Shown one piece after another: positions 1 through 8,879 of a stretch of 64,000 nucleotides of DNA; the stretch's first letter is position 1; each line of letters begins with the position of its first letter. The stretch is taken from NCBI GenBank assembly GCA_030695945.1, contig JAUYOG010000049.1, positions 1 through 64,000 on the forward strand, given 5' to 3'. The translations under genes were made by a program, and so were the position numbers. This DNA is from Ramlibacter sp. Its GTDB lineage: Bacteria > Pseudomonadota > Gammaproteobacteria > Burkholderiales > Burkholderiaceae_C. Under the pieces are notes generated by a model that was not told where the DNA came from, did not search any database, and saw nothing but the letters and a program-made list of their open reading frames with translations.

Positions 1-1311
1 GGCTTCATCAGCTTCGGCGGGCCGGCCGGGCAGATCGCGATCATGCATCGCGAGCTGGTGGAGCAGAAGCGCTGGATCTCGGAGCGGCGCTTCCTGCATG
101 CGCTCAACTACTGCATGTTGCTGCCCGGGCCGGAGGCGCAGCAGCTGGCCACCTACATCGGCTGGCTGATGCACCGCACCTGGGGCGGCATCGTGGCCGG
201 CGGGCTGTTCGTGCTGCCGTCGCTGTTCATCCTCGTCGCGCTGAGCTGGATCTACGTCGTGTTCGGCCAGGTGAGCTGGGTGGCCGGGATGTTCTACGGC
301 ATCAAGCCCGCCGTCGCGGCGATCGTGCTGCAGGCGGTCTGGCGCATCGGCAGCCGCACACTCAAGAGCCCGCGCAGGGTCCCGCTGCTGTGGGCGATCT
401 CGATCCTCAGCTTCGTCGCGATCGCGTTCCTGCACGTGCCGTTCCCCTGGGTGGTTGGTGCGGCCGCGCTCGCCGGCGCGGTCGGCGGCAAGTACGTTCC
501 CGAGCAATTCGCGTCCGACGGCGGGCACGGTGCGGCCGTGGGCCAGGCCCTGGCGCACGCGGATGGCGGGTACCTCATCGACGACACGACCCCGACGCCC
601 GCGCACGCACGCTTTCGCAAGATGCGCCTCGCCGGCATCGTCGCTGTAGGTGCGTTGCTGTGGCTGCTGCCGATGGCCACGCTCGTCACCGCGCGGGGCT
701 GGGACGGCACGCTGGCGCAAATGGGCTGGTTTTTCACCAAGGCGGCGTTGCTGACGTTCGGCGGTGCGTACGCGGTCTTGCCCTACGTGTACCAGGGCGC
801 CGTGGAGCAGTTCCAGTGGCTCAGCGGGCCCCAAATGATCGACGGCCTCGCGCTCGGCGAGACGACACCCGGCCCGCTGATCATGGTGGTCGCGTTCGTC
901 GGCTTCGTCGGCGGCTGGACGCGGCAGGTGCTGGGGCCCGACATGCTGTTCCTGGGCGCGGCGCTCGCGGCCACGGTGGTCACCTGGTTCACCTTCCTGC
1001 CGTCGTTCCTGTTCATCCTGGCGGGCGGCCCGTTCGTCGAAGCCACGCACGGCAACCTCAAGTTCACGGCGCCGCTCACCGGCGTGACGGCGGCGGTCGT
1101 CGGTGTGATCGGCAGCCTGGCCCTGTTCTTCCTGGCGCATATCGCGTGGCACACGCCGGCAGGAGCCACGTCGCCGCAAGTGGACTGGGCGGCGCTCACC
1201 CTCGCCGCGGCTGCGGCGGTGGCGTTGCTGCGATTCAAGATCGGAGTGATCCCTGTTATCGCGGGCTGCGCCTTGGCGGGCTTGCTGGTGCGGATGGCCG
1301 GCTGGGCCTAG
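1..1311 (+). CDS. chrA: Chromate transporter ChrA, 5'-truncated by window edge
   Basis: An inner-membrane chromate/sulfate antiporter of the CHR family, which exports chromate and gives chromate resistance. The reading frame is open from base 1, so the true start lies upstream; the first ATG in the window (43) is internal. Two homologous halves are visible. The N-terminal half opens with the family signature SFGGPAGQIAIMHRELVE and contains LPGPEAQQLATYIGW. The C-terminal half repeats it as LLTFGGAYAVLPYVYQ and LGETTPGPLIMVVAF. Many hydrophobic segments follow each motif. The visible 436 residues are close to the usual two-domain length, so only a short N-terminal piece is missing. The next gene on this strand starts 237 bases downstream and is unrelated. 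Confidence 0.93.
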   Translation, partial: GFISFGGPAGQIAIMHRELVEQKRWISERRFLHALNYCMLLPGPEAQQLATYIGWLMHRTWGGIVAGGLFVLPSLFILVALSWIYVVFGQVSWVAGMFYGIKPAVAAIVLQAVWRIGSRTLKSPRRVPLLWAISILSFVAIAFLHVPFPWVVGAAALAGAVGGKYVPEQFASDGGHGAAVGQALAHADGGYLIDDTTPTPAHARFRKMRLAGIVAVGALLWLLPMATLVTARGWDGTLAQMGWFFTKAALLTFGGAYAVLPYVYQGAVEQFQWLSGPQMIDGLALGETTPGPLIMVVAFVGFVGGWTRQVLGPDMLFLGAALAATVVTWFTFLPSFLFILAGGPFVEATHGNLKFTAPLTGVTAAVVGVIGSLALFFLAHIAWHTPAGATSPQVDWAALTLAAAAAVALLRFKIGVIPVIAGCALAGLLVRMAGWA

Positions 1312-1395
1312 GCCGTCGCCCAGTTGGCGGCAAAGAGGTTGTTGCGGCCCTCTGCCCGGTTCCTCGGCGGACCAGGACGGGGCCCGGCCGCCTCC

Positions 1396-1443
1396 GCGAA
1401 TGTCCCCCGTCGCGGGCTGCGCCGGCGAGCGGGGGACATTCGC
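1396..1443. repeat. Perfect 14-bp inverted repeat (hairpin)
   Basis: GCGAATGTCCCCCG at 1396-1409 is matched exactly by its reverse complement at 1430-1443, with a 20-base loop. It sits 85 bases after the chromate transporter stop. There is no T-tract, so it is either a factor-dependent 3' hairpin or a dispersed palindromic repeat rather than a classical terminator. Confidence 0.7.
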
Positions 1444-1523
1444 TCCACAGAGCGCCCCCTCAGCCGCCGCACACGCAAGCCCTAGGGAAATCTCCCGCCG
1501 TTCCCGCGTGGCGGGCTGTATCC

Positions 1524-1555
1524 TTGTCATACCACTCCTGTTTCTTGTATGACAA
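1524..1555. promoter_or_regulatory. Putative GntR autoregulatory operator
   Basis: TTGTCATAC (1524-1532) and GTATGACAA (1547-1555) form a perfect 9-bp inverted repeat with a 14-base spacer. It overlaps the start codon of the GntR gene at 1549. The half-site TTGTATG/CATAC recurs in the palindrome upstream of ltnD at 2356-2375, so the same regulator probably binds both. This is an inference from the sequence match. Confidence 0.6.
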
Positions 1556-2316
1556 ACCAGTTTTCCCCAGTGACCAGCGGCGCGCGCCTGTCCGACCAGG
1601 TGGCCGAGCAGCTTGCGGCCGAAATCCGCGCCGGCCGCCTCGCGGCGGGGGAGAAATTGCCGGCCGAGGCGCGGCTGGTGGAGCAGTTCCAGGTGAGCCG
1701 CACGGTGGTGCGCGAGGCCGTCTCGCGCCTGAAGTCGCTGGGGCTGGTCGATTCGCGTCAGGGCAGCGGGGTCTATGTCTGCGCCCAGGCGCCCTACGCG
1801 CCGCTCAACTTCGAGGCGCGCCACACCGCATCGCGCGAGGCGGTGGTGCAGATGGCCGAGGTCCGGCGTGCGCTGGAGGCCGAGGTGGCCGCGCTGGCCG
1901 CGCAACGCCGCACGGCCGCCGACGTGAAGCGGCTCAAGCAGTCGGTGCTGGCGCTGGACAAGGCCGTGAAGGCCGGCGGCGACGGCGTCGAGGAGGACCT
2001 GCGGTTCCACCAGGCCATCGCCGGCGCGGCGCACAACCCGTTTCTCGTCGGCACGCTCGATTACCTGGCGCAGTTCATGCGCGGCGCGATCGGCGTGACC
2101 CGCGCCAATGAGGCGCGGCGCGCCGACTTCGCGGCGCAGGTGCGCGACGAGCATCACGCCGTCGTCCAGGCGATCGAGGCCGGGGACGTGGCCAAGGCGC
2201 GCCAGGCGGCCGCGCGCCACATGAACAACGCGATCCGCCGCATCGAGATGGCGGACCCGGCGTTCTGGAGCCAGGAAGGCGCGCGGCTGGCACGCCCGCT
2301 GGTCGCCAACAATTAG
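1549..2316 (+). CDS. GntR-family (FadR/FCD) regulator of the tetronate operon
   Basis: A DNA-binding repressor of the GntR superfamily, FadR subfamily. The N-terminal winged helix (about residues 10-75) shows LSDQVAEQLAAEIRAG, LPAEARLVEQFQVSRTVVREA and the wing DSRQGSGVYV. The all-helical FCD ligand domain (about 95-235) carries the metal-site pattern DLRFHQAIAGAAHN and DEHHAVVQAIEAGD. At 255 aa it has family length. It stands immediately upstream of ltnD and shares a palindromic half-site with it, so it most likely represses the operon and itself and is released by a tetronate or a pathway intermediate. The ATG at 1549 lies inside the putative operator. A GTG at 1570 would give MTSGARLSDQ and is a credible alternative start; neither has a good ribosome-binding site. 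Confidence 0.88.
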   Translation: MTNQFSPVTSGARLSDQVAEQLAAEIRAGRLAAGEKLPAEARLVEQFQVSRTVVREAVSRLKSLGLVDSRQGSGVYVCAQAPYAPLNFEARHTASREAVVQMAEVRRALEAEVAALAAQRRTAADVKRLKQSVLALDKAVKAGGDGVEEDLRFHQAIAGAAHNPFLVGTLDYLAQFMRGAIGVTRANEARRADFAAQVRDEHHAVVQAIEAGDVAKARQAAARHMNNAIRRIEMADPAFWSQEGARLARPLVANN

Positions 2317-2335
2317 CCGGACAGCACTGCCGCGG

Positions 2336-2375
2336 TTGGCAAGGTGCGCGTCAAGTTGTATGATAACCATACCAA
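2336..2375 (+). promoter_or_regulatory. Sigma70 promoter with overlapping GntR operator, tetronate operon
   Basis: TTGGCA (2336-2341), a 17-base spacer and TATGAT (2359-2364) form a near-consensus promoter. The palindrome TTGTATGATAACCATACCAA (2356-2375) covers the -10 box, so a bound dimer would block RNA polymerase. ltnD starts 18 bases after the palindrome. Confidence 0.72.
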
Positions 2376-2392
2376 TTTAAGCGACGCGAGCC

Positions 2393-3289
2393 ATGGACAA
2401 ACAAGTGGGTGTGATCGGCCTCGGGGCCATGGGCGGCGGGATGGCGCGCTCGCTGCGCCGCGCCGGCCACACGGTGCATGTCTTCGACGTGCGCACGGAT
2501 GCGGCCCAGGCATTCGCCGCCGAAGGCGGCACCGCGCATGCCAGCGCTGCAGAGCTCGCGGCCCAATGCGACGTCGTGGTTTCGGTCGTCGTCAACGCGG
2601 CCCAGACCGACGACCTGCTCTTCGGTGCGGGCGGCGTCGCCGACGCGCTGCGCAAAGGCAGTGTCTTCGTGATGTGCTCGACGGTCGATCCCGGCTGGTC
2701 GGCCGCGCTTGAAGGGCGCCTGGCCGAGCGCGGCCTGCTGTACCTCGATGCGCCGATCTCCGGCGGCGCCGCCAAGGCGGCGGCCGGCCAGATCACGATG
2801 ATGACGGCGGGCCGGCCCGAGGCCTACGACCAATGCGGCGCGCTGCTCGATGCGATGGCGGCCAAGGTCTATCGCCTTGGGGATCGCGCCGGCGCCGGCA
2901 GCAAGGTCAAGGTGATCAACCAGCTGCTGGCGGGCGTCCACATCGCCGCCGCGGCCGAGGCGATGGCGCTGGGGCTGCGCGAAGGCGTGGACGCGGCTGC
3001 GCTCTACGAGGTGATCACCCACAGCGCGGGCAACAGCTGGATGTTCGAGAACCGCATGGCCCACGTGCTGGCCGGCGACTACACGCCGCTGTCCGCCGTC
3101 GACATCTTCGTCAAGGACCTCGGCATCGTGCTCGACCTGGCGCGCGGCAGCAAATTCCCGCTGCCGCTTTCCTCCACCGCGCACCAGATGTTCATGCAGG
3201 CATCGACCGCGGGCTTCGCGAAGGAAGACGACAGCGCCGTGATCAAGATCTTCCCCGGCATCGAGCTGCCGGGCCCCAGGACGAACTGA
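2393..3289 (+). CDS. ltnD: L-threonate dehydrogenase LtnD
   Basis: Oxidises L-threonate at C2 with NAD+ to 2-oxo-tetronate, the entry step for L-threonate. It belongs to the beta-hydroxyacid dehydrogenase family (6-phosphogluconate dehydrogenase fold). Visible features are the Rossmann loop GLGAMGGG at residues 9-16, the substrate-binding motif DAPISGG near 119-125, and the catalytic GAGSKVKVIN with Lys173 and Asn176. At 298 aa it has family length. It is the first gene of ltnD-denD-otnK-otnC-otnI; this gene set is the DUF1537-containing acid-sugar pathway described in Cupriavidus and related bacteria, which supports LtnD over a generic tartronate-semialdehyde reductase. It is probably controlled by the upstream GntR regulator. 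Confidence 0.88.
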   Translation: MDKQVGVIGLGAMGGGMARSLRRAGHTVHVFDVRTDAAQAFAAEGGTAHASAAELAAQCDVVVSVVVNAAQTDDLLFGAGGVADALRKGSVFVMCSTVDPGWSAALEGRLAERGLLYLDAPISGGAAKAAAGQITMMTAGRPEAYDQCGALLDAMAAKVYRLGDRAGAGSKVKVINQLLAGVHIAAAAEAMALGLREGVDAAALYEVITHSAGNSWMFENRMAHVLAGDYTPLSAVDIFVKDLGIVLDLARGSKFPLPLSSTAHQMFMQASTAGFAKEDDSAVIKIFPGIELPGPRTN

Positions 3290-3309
3290 ACCCAAGGACA
3301 CCCAACGAC

Positions 3310-4320
3310 ATGAACATCCTCATTACCGGCGGCTGCGGCTTCCTCGGCGCACGGCTCGCGCGCACATTGCTGGCGCAGGGCAGCCTGTCCGTGGCTGGCG
3401 AGTCCGCACGACCGATCGAATCGATCACCCTGGCCGACCGCGCGCCGCCGCCCGATGACCTCGCGGCGGACCGGCGCATCCGCTTCGCCGGCGGCGACCT
3501 CATCGAACAGGTCGCGAGCGGCGCGCTGCCCGCTGCCGGGACCGATGTCGTGTTCCACCTGGCCGCCGCCGTCAGCGGCGAATGCGAGGCCGACTTCGAC
3601 CTGGGCATGCACAGCAACCTGGACGCCACGCGCGCGCTGCTCGACGCCTGCCGCAAGCTGGGCACCAAGCCGACCTTCGTGTTCGCCAGTTCACTGGCCG
3701 TGTTCGGCAACCTGCCGGGCCAGCCGCTGCCCGAGGTGATCGAGGACTTCACGCTGCCCACGCCCCAAAGCAGCTACGGCATCCAGAAATTCGTCGGCGA
3801 GCAGCTGGTGGCCGACTACGCCCGCAAGGGTTTCGTGCGCGGCCGCAGCGTGCGGTTGATGACGGTGAGCGTGCGGCCGGGCAAGCCCAACGGCGCGGCC
3901 TCCAGCTTCCTGTCGGGCATGATCCGCGAGCCGCTCGCCGGCGTGCAGGCGGCAGTGCCCGTTCCGCAGGAAACGCCGGTGGCGCTGTCGTCGCCCGCGC
4001 GCACCATCGAAGGCGTGATCCGCGCCGCCACCGCTACCGACGCGCAGTGGGGCCCCCTCACGGCGGTGAACCTGCCCGCGTTGCGCACCAGCGTGGGTGA
4101 GATGGCGGGCGCGCTGGAGCGCGTGGCGGGCAGGGCCGCCACGGCCCTGCTCGATTGGACGCCCGACCCGGCGATCCTGCGGCTGGTCAAGACCTGGCCG
4201 GGCAACGTCGCGTCCGCGCGCGCCAATGGGCTCGGCCTGCAGGCGGACACGGACTTCGAATCGATCGTGCGTGAATACATGCGCGAGAATCCGGGCGCGG
4301 TCAAACTGCCGCTGCAGTGA
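3310..4320 (+). CDS. denD: D-erythronate dehydrogenase DenD
   Basis: An NAD-dependent oxidoreductase of the extended SDR/epimerase family. Within this operon type it oxidises D-erythronate at C2 to 2-oxo-tetronate. The start at 3310 gives MNILITGGCGFLG, placing the cofactor loop GxxGxxG at residues 7-13. The catalytic Tyr156 and Lys160 lie in SSYGIQK, and FVFASSLAVFG contributes the catalytic serine strand. The reading frame extends far upstream inside ltnD, but that extension is a shadow. The 336-aa product has family length. Its stop overlaps the next start (TGATG at 4318-4322), indicating translational coupling. Confidence 0.86.
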   Translation: MNILITGGCGFLGARLARTLLAQGSLSVAGESARPIESITLADRAPPPDDLAADRRIRFAGGDLIEQVASGALPAAGTDVVFHLAAAVSGECEADFDLGMHSNLDATRALLDACRKLGTKPTFVFASSLAVFGNLPGQPLPEVIEDFTLPTPQSSYGIQKFVGEQLVADYARKGFVRGRSVRLMTVSVRPGKPNGAASSFLSGMIREPLAGVQAAVPVPQETPVALSSPARTIEGVIRAATATDAQWGPLTAVNLPALRTSVGEMAGALERVAGRAATALLDWTPDPAILRLVKTWPGNVASARANGLGLQADTDFESIVREYMRENPGAVKLPLQ

Positions 4321-5588
4321 TGACGAATCGGATCCTGCTCGGCTGCATCGCCGATGACTTCACGGGGGCCACCGACCTCGCCAACAACCTGGTGCGCGCG
4401 GGCATGCGCGTGGTGCAGACCATCGGCGTGCCGGAAGGCCCGCTCGATGCGGCGGCGGACGCGGTGGTGGTGGCGCTGAAGTCGCGCACGATCCCGGCGT
4501 TCGAGGCCGTGATCCAGTCGTCGGCCGCGCTGGACTGGCTGCAGTCGCAGGGTGCGCGCCAGATTTACTTCAAGTACTGCTCGACCTTCGACAGCACGGC
4601 GCACGGCAACATCGGCCCCGTGACCGAGGCGTTGATGGACGCGCTGGACACGGACTTCACGATCGCAACGCCCGCTTTCCCGGACAACCAGCGCACCGTG
4701 TTCAAGGGGCACCTGTTCGTGGGGGACGTGCTGCTGAGCGACTCGGGCATGCGCAACCATCCGCTCACGCCCATGACCGATGCCAACCTGGTGCGGGTGA
4801 TGCAGGCGCAGTGCCGGCGCAAGGTCGGGCTGGTCGATTACAAGGTTGTCGCGGCCGGCCCGGAGGCGATCACGCGCCGGTTCGCCGAGCTGCGCGCCGA
4901 AGGTGTCGGCATCGCGATCGTCGATGCGCTAGGCAACGAGGATTTGCTGCGGCTGGGGCCGGCGCTCAAGGACATGCCGCTGGTCACGGCGGGGTCGGGC
5001 GTCGCCATCGCGCTCCCGGCCAACTTCGGGCTCGCCCCCTCCGCGGCGGCGGCCGAGCTGCCGCGCGCGAGCGGCATGAGTGCCATCGTGTCGGGCAGCT
5101 GCTCGGTGGCGACGAACCGGCAGGTTCAGGAGTTCATCTCGGCAGGTGGCCGCGCACTGGCGCTCGAGCCGCTGCGAATCGCTGCCGGCGAGCCGGTGGC
5201 GCAACAGGCCCTCGCGTGGGCCGAGCCGCTGCTGGCGCAAGGCCCCGTGCTGGTCTATTCGACAGCCGAGGTGCAGGCCGTGAAGGCCGTGCAGGGCCGC
5301 CTTGGCGTGGCGCAAGCAGGAGCCCTGGTGGAGCGAGCGCTGGCGGAAGTGGCCCGCGGGCTGGTCGAGGTGGGCGTGCGCCGGCTCGTGGTGGCCGGCG
5401 GCGAAACGTCGGGTGCCTGCGTGCAGGCGTTGGGCGTCAGCCAGATGCAGATCGGCCCGCAGATCGACCCGGGCGTGCCCTGGTGCCACGCCCGGACGGC
5501 GGCCGGGGCGCCCATCCATCTCGCGCTGAAATCGGGCAACTTCGGCAGCGACGATTTCTTCACCAAGGCCTTCGGGATGCTGGCATGA
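4320..5588 (+). CDS. otnK: 3-oxo-tetronate 4-kinase OtnK (DUF1537 family)
   Basis: Phosphorylates 3-oxo-tetronate at O4 with ATP, preparing it for decarboxylation. It belongs to the four-carbon acid-sugar kinase family (former DUF1537). The N-terminal domain begins GCIADDFTGATDLANNL (residues 8-24), the family hallmark. The C-terminal nucleotide-binding domain shows GSCSVATNRQVQ, VVAGGETSGACVQALGV and the terminal LKSGNFGSDDFF. I chose ATG 4320, which overlaps the denD stop by one base, over a GTG at 4317. The 422-aa product has full length. It is coupled to otnC by an ATGA overlap at 5585-5588. Confidence 0.92.
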   Translation: MTNRILLGCIADDFTGATDLANNLVRAGMRVVQTIGVPEGPLDAAADAVVVALKSRTIPAFEAVIQSSAALDWLQSQGARQIYFKYCSTFDSTAHGNIGPVTEALMDALDTDFTIATPAFPDNQRTVFKGHLFVGDVLLSDSGMRNHPLTPMTDANLVRVMQAQCRRKVGLVDYKVVAAGPEAITRRFAELRAEGVGIAIVDALGNEDLLRLGPALKDMPLVTAGSGVAIALPANFGLAPSAAAAELPRASGMSAIVSGSCSVATNRQVQEFISAGGRALALEPLRIAAGEPVAQQALAWAEPLLAQGPVLVYSTAEVQAVKAVQGRLGVAQAGALVERALAEVARGLVEVGVRRLVVAGGETSGACVQALGVSQMQIGPQIDPGVPWCHARTAAGAPIHLALKSGNFGSDDFFTKAFGMLA

Positions 5589-6247
5589 CCGAGTCTCACG
5601 CGCGTGAGGAAATCTGCCGCGTCGGCAAGAGCCTGTTCGACCGTGGCTATGCCCATGCCACGGCCGGCAACATCAGTGTGCGGCTGGACGACGGCTACCT
5701 GATCACGCCCACCGATGCCTGCCTGGGTTTTCTCGACCCGGCCGCGCTGGCACGGCTAGATCTCGAGGGCCGACAGCTCTCGGGCGAGCGCGCGAGCAAG
5801 ACGCTCGCATTGCACCGGGCCATCTACGAGTCGGCGCGGCGTTTCGACGCCGGGACAAGCTGTGTCATCCACACCCACAGCACCCACTGCGTCGCGCTCA
5901 GTTTGCGCTGCCAGGATCCGGAGCTTCTGCCGCCGATCACGCCGTACTTCGTGATGAAGGTCGGCCACGTGCCGATGCTGCGCTACCAGCGCCCGGGCGC
6001 GGGCCCGACTGCCGAGGAGGTGCCGAGGCTGATCGCGCATTACGGCGAGGGCGGCCGCCCGGTGCGTGCCGTGATGCTGCAGCGCCTGGGCCCCAACGTG
6101 TGGCACGACACGCCGGCCGCCGCCATGGCGGTGCTGGAAGAACTGGAAGAGACCGCGCGGCTGGTGCTGCTGGCCCAGGGCCCCTGCCCGCCGCTCACCG
6201 CCATGCAGGTCGAGGAATTGCGCCTGACCTTCGGCGCCCGCTGGTAA
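5585..6247 (+). CDS. otnC: 3-oxo-tetronate 4-phosphate decarboxylase OtnC
   Basis: A class II aldolase/adducin-family enzyme that decarboxylates 3-oxo-tetronate 4-phosphate to dihydroxyacetone phosphate, which then enters glycolysis. Visible features are the family loop TAGNISVRL (residues 26-34), ITPTDACLG, and the zinc histidines His96 and His98 in VIHTHSTHC. The 220-aa length is typical. The start is an ATGA overlap with otnK, and a longer reading frame upstream is a shadow. Membership of the five-gene tetronate operon separates it from fuculose- or ribulose-phosphate aldolases. Confidence 0.88.
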   Translation: MTESHAREEICRVGKSLFDRGYAHATAGNISVRLDDGYLITPTDACLGFLDPAALARLDLEGRQLSGERASKTLALHRAIYESARRFDAGTSCVIHTHSTHCVALSLRCQDPELLPPITPYFVMKVGHVPMLRYQRPGAGPTAEEVPRLIAHYGEGGRPVRAVMLQRLGPNVWHDTPAAAMAVLEELEETARLVLLAQGPCPPLTAMQVEELRLTFGARW

Positions 6248-6258
6248 AAGGAACCGCC

Positions 6259-7071
6259 ATGCCCCGCTTCGCCGCCAACCTGTCCATGCTCTACCCGGAG
6301 CTCGATTTCCTCGATCGCTTCGAAGCCGCCGCGCGCGACGGCTTCCAGGGTGTCGAGTTCCTGTTCCCCTACGCCTGCGAAGCGCAAGAGCTGGCCGCCC
6401 GGCTGAAAGCCAACGGGCTGCAGCAGGTGCTCTTCAACGCGCCGCCCGGCAACTGGGAGGGCGGCGAGCGAGGCACGGCCTGCCTGCCGGGTCGCGACGC
6501 CGAATTCCGCGAAGGCCTCGCCCGGGCGCTGTCGTACGCGCAGGCGCTGGCGTGCCCGCGCGTGCACGTGATGGCCGGGCTGGTGCCCGCGGGCACGACG
6601 CGCGAAGCGCTGCGGCCCACGTACGTCGCCAACCTTCGCTGGGCCGCGGGCGAGGCGGCGAAGCAGGGCGTGGACGTCCTCATCGAGCCGATCAACACGC
6701 GCGACATACCAGGCTTCTTCCTGAACCGCCAGGACCAGGCGCATGACCTGGTCGCGGAGATCGGCGCGGGCAATGTGAAGGTGCAGATGGACCTGTACCA
6801 CTGCCAGGTGGTCGAAGGTGACGTGGCGATGAAGATCCGCCAGTACCTTCCCACCGGGCGCGTCGGGCACTTCCAGATTGCCGGCGTGCCCGAGCGCCAC
6901 GAGCCCGATGTCGGGGAGATGAACTACCCGTACCTGTTCGACGTGATCGACCAGGTCGCGGCCGAATGCGGCTGGTCGGGCTGGGTCGGCTGCGAATACC
7001 GCCCGCGCCTGGGCGCGCAACCGGGCAGCACATCCAAGGGGCTGGGCTGGTTCGCGCCTTATCGCGATTGA
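6259..7071 (+). CDS. otnI: 2-oxo-tetronate isomerase OtnI
   Basis: A TIM-barrel isomerase of the xylose isomerase/AP-endonuclease-2 family, annotated as hydroxypyruvate isomerase when context is lacking. In this operon it converts 2-oxo-tetronate to 3-oxo-tetronate, linking the two dehydrogenases to OtnK. Metal-site strands are [14 protein letters not shown] (Glu), VQMDLYHCQ (Asp/His), GHFQIAG (His) and GCEYRP (Glu). The 270-aa length is normal. The start at 6259 follows a clear AAAAGGAA ribosome-binding site 11 bases after the otnC stop. It is the last gene of the operon; no intrinsic terminator is visible before the next gene at 7098. Confidence 0.86.
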   Translation: MPRFAANLSMLYPELDFLDRFEAAARDGFQGVEFLFPYACEAQELAARLKANGLQQVLFNAPPGNWEGGERGTACLPGRDAEFREGLARALSYAQALACPRVHVMAGLVPAGTTREALRPTYVANLRWAAGEAAKQGVDVLIEPINTRDIPGFFLNRQDQAHDLVAEIGAGNVKVQMDLYHCQVVEGDVAMKIRQYLPTGRVGHFQIAGVPERHEPDVGEMNYPYLFDVIDQVAAECGWSGWVGCEYRPRLGAQPGSTSKGLGWFAPYRD

Positions 7072-7097
7072 GCCTGCGCGGCTGAGACAATCGGGGC

Positions 7098-7682
7098 GTG
7101 CCCTTCACGCTCGCGCAACCCGTCCACAGCGACCTCGTCGTCAAGAAGAGCCGGTTCATCGGCTGCGTCCAGGCCGTGCCCGACCGCGCGGCGGCGCAGG
7201 CCGTCGTAGCAGGCCTGCGCGCCGAGCATCCGGCGGCCACGCATGTGTGCTGGGCCTTTCTCGCCGGCGGCCAGTCGGCCGCCAACGACGACGGCGAGCC
7301 CGGCGGCACGGCGGGCCGCCCGATGCTGGAGGTGCTGCGCCGGCAAGACCTGGAAGGCGTGGTGGCCAGCGTCGTGCGCTACTTCGGCGGGGTGAAGCTG
7401 GGCGCCGGCGGCCTGGTGCGCGCCTACACCGACGCCATCGCGCAAGCCCTGCTCGCGGCACACAAGGTACCGCTGCAAAAGACGCTGACGCTGCGTTGCA
7501 CGGTGCCCTACGCGATGGAGGGCATGCTCAGGCGCGAGCTGCAGCTGGCGCACGCGGTGCTCGGCGCCGTGAACCACGGGGACGCGGTCGAATTCGAATT
7601 CGACGTCAAGGAAGCGGACGCGCCCGCCTTGGTGGCGCGGCTCAACGAAGCGGGCCAGGGCGTCCTGCGCTGGGCGGATTAG
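7098..7682 (+). CDS. IMPACT/YigZ family protein
   Basis: Related to E. coli YigZ and eukaryotic IMPACT. The molecular role is unclear in bacteria; family members have been linked to translation control and cleavage of reactive peptides. The N-terminal UPF0029 domain (about residues 15-120) carries the signature DDGEPGGTAGRPMLEVL followed by VVRYFGGVKLGAGGLVRAY. A C-terminal DUF1949-type ferredoxin-like domain spans about 130-194. It starts with GTG at 7098 with only a weak purine-rich stretch upstream. It stands alone on this strand and is convergent with the DUF3606 gene. Confidence 0.88.
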   Translation: MPFTLAQPVHSDLVVKKSRFIGCVQAVPDRAAAQAVVAGLRAEHPAATHVCWAFLAGGQSAANDDGEPGGTAGRPMLEVLRRQDLEGVVASVVRYFGGVKLGAGGLVRAYTDAIAQALLAAHKVPLQKTLTLRCTVPYAMEGMLRRELQLAHAVLGAVNHGDAVEFEFDVKEADAPALVARLNEAGQGVLRWAD

Positions 7683-7689
7683 GCGCCCG

Positions 7690-7881
7690 CTAGACCGTCA
7701 CGATGTCCTTGCCGTCGAGCACTTGTTCCACCATGGCGGCGGAGTTGCCGACCTTCGACACGGCGCGGCGCAGCTGTTCCTCGCTGCAGCCGAAGCGCTT
7801 GCGCCACCAATTGACCTCGCGCGGATCGTCCATGTCGATGAGGCCGCGGTCGGCGGGAACGGTTTCGAAAACATAAGCCAT
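7690..7881 (-). CDS. DUF3606 small protein
   Basis: A 63-residue protein of unknown function. The domain is recognisable from DPREVNWWRKRFGCSEEQLRRAVSKVGNSAAMVEQVL, the characteristic Trp-rich helix-turn-helix-like DUF3606 pattern. ATG at 7881 (MAYVF) is preferred because GGGAGA lies 8-9 bases upstream. An in-frame ATG at 7899 would add MGDLNA. It is monocistronic and convergent with the IMPACT-family gene, whose stop is only 7 bases away. Confidence 0.75.
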   Translation of the reverse strand: MAYVFETVPADRGLIDMDDPREVNWWRKRFGCSEEQLRRAVSKVGNSAAMVEQVLDGKDIVTV

Positions 7882-8003
7882 GGCGTTCAGGTCTCCCATG
7901 TTCTTGTGGAACTGCCAGGACGCATTTGGCGCCCGCGCAGCCGCCGGGCTTGACCGCCGGAATCGAAACAGGATGTCATCCGCTTCCTACTGTTTGCTAT
8001 GAT

Positions 8004-8771
8004 TTAGATAGCAAGCCGCCGGATGAGCTCGGTGGCGGCGGCGGGCGCCCGCTCCTTCGCGCCGTTGATGAGGAAGACGAAGGCTTCCTTGGCCGGGCCT
8101 TTCTCCACCCAGGCCCGGGCGCCCCGTGCCCATTGGCCGAGCAGCTCGGGCGGATAGCCGGTCGCGCGATCCGGCTCGCTGCGCATCAGCCGGATGTAGG
8201 CGAGGTCGCCCTGCTCGTCGGCAATGGCGGGAAACTTGTGCGAGTCGGTGTGCACCGTCGTGCAGCCATAGCGCCGCGCGAGCGGAAGGTACTCGGGCGA
8301 GAGGAAGCTTTCATGGCGGACGTCGAGCACGTGGCGCAGCGGCCGGCCGTCCACGGCCCGGGGCAGCAATTTCAGGAAGGCCTCGAAGTCGGCGGCGTCG
8401 AACTGCTTGGTCGGCATGAACTGCCACACCAGCGGCCCCAGCTTGTCGCCCAGCTGCGCGATGCCGCTGCCCACGAAGCGCTGGATCGACTCGCCGGCCG
8501 TGGCCAGCACCTTGCGGGTGGTGGCGAAGCGATTGGCCTTGAGCGAGAACACGAAGCCGTCGGGCGTCTCGTCGCGCCACTTGGCGAACGTGGCCGGCTT
8601 GAAGGTGCTGTAGTAGGTGCCGTTGACCTCGATGGCCGTGAGCTGCCGGCTCGCATAGTGCAGCTCCTGACTGTGGGGCAGGCCCTTGGGAAAGAAGTTG
8701 TCGCGCCAGGGCTCGAAAGTCCAGCCGCCGACGCCGACGCGGATGCGCTGCAGGGAGGTGTTCGTGGGCAT
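8004..8771 (-). CDS. DUF72 domain-containing protein
   Basis: A TIM-barrel protein of the DUF72 (YecE-like) family; no reaction is established. It begins IRVGVGGWTFEPWRDNFFPKG (from about residue 9) and shows IEVNGTYYSTFKPATFAKW, LPRAVDGRPLRHVLDVRHESF and a C-terminal VFLINGAKERAPAAATEL. ATG at 8771 gives 255 residues, the usual family length. The reading frame continues 108 codons upstream, but that part overlaps the M20 peptidase on the other strand. It is divergent from that peptidase gene with a gap of about 108 bases. Confidence 0.85.
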   Translation of the reverse strand: MPTNTSLQRIRVGVGGWTFEPWRDNFFPKGLPHSQELHYASRQLTAIEVNGTYYSTFKPATFAKWRDETPDGFVFSLKANRFATTRKVLATAGESIQRFVGSGIAQLGDKLGPLVWQFMPTKQFDAADFEAFLKLLPRAVDGRPLRHVLDVRHESFLSPEYLPLARRYGCTTVHTDSHKFPAIADEQGDLAYIRLMRSEPDRATGYPPELLGQWARGARAWVEKGPAKEAFVFLINGAKERAPAAATELIRRLAI

Positions 8772-8879
8772 GCCGCATTCTTGCCCAAGCGCGGCACGGG
8801 GCTTGTCAGCAGGCGGCTGGCACAACCGCCGCACCCGGCGTACAGTGGCGGGCTTGCCCGCAGTACCCAAGGATTTCCC

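Noticed and set aside
1396-1443. Intrinsic terminator after the chromate transporter
   Set aside because: The stem is perfect but the 20-base loop and lack of a T-tract argue against a standard intrinsic terminator; it was listed as a repeat.
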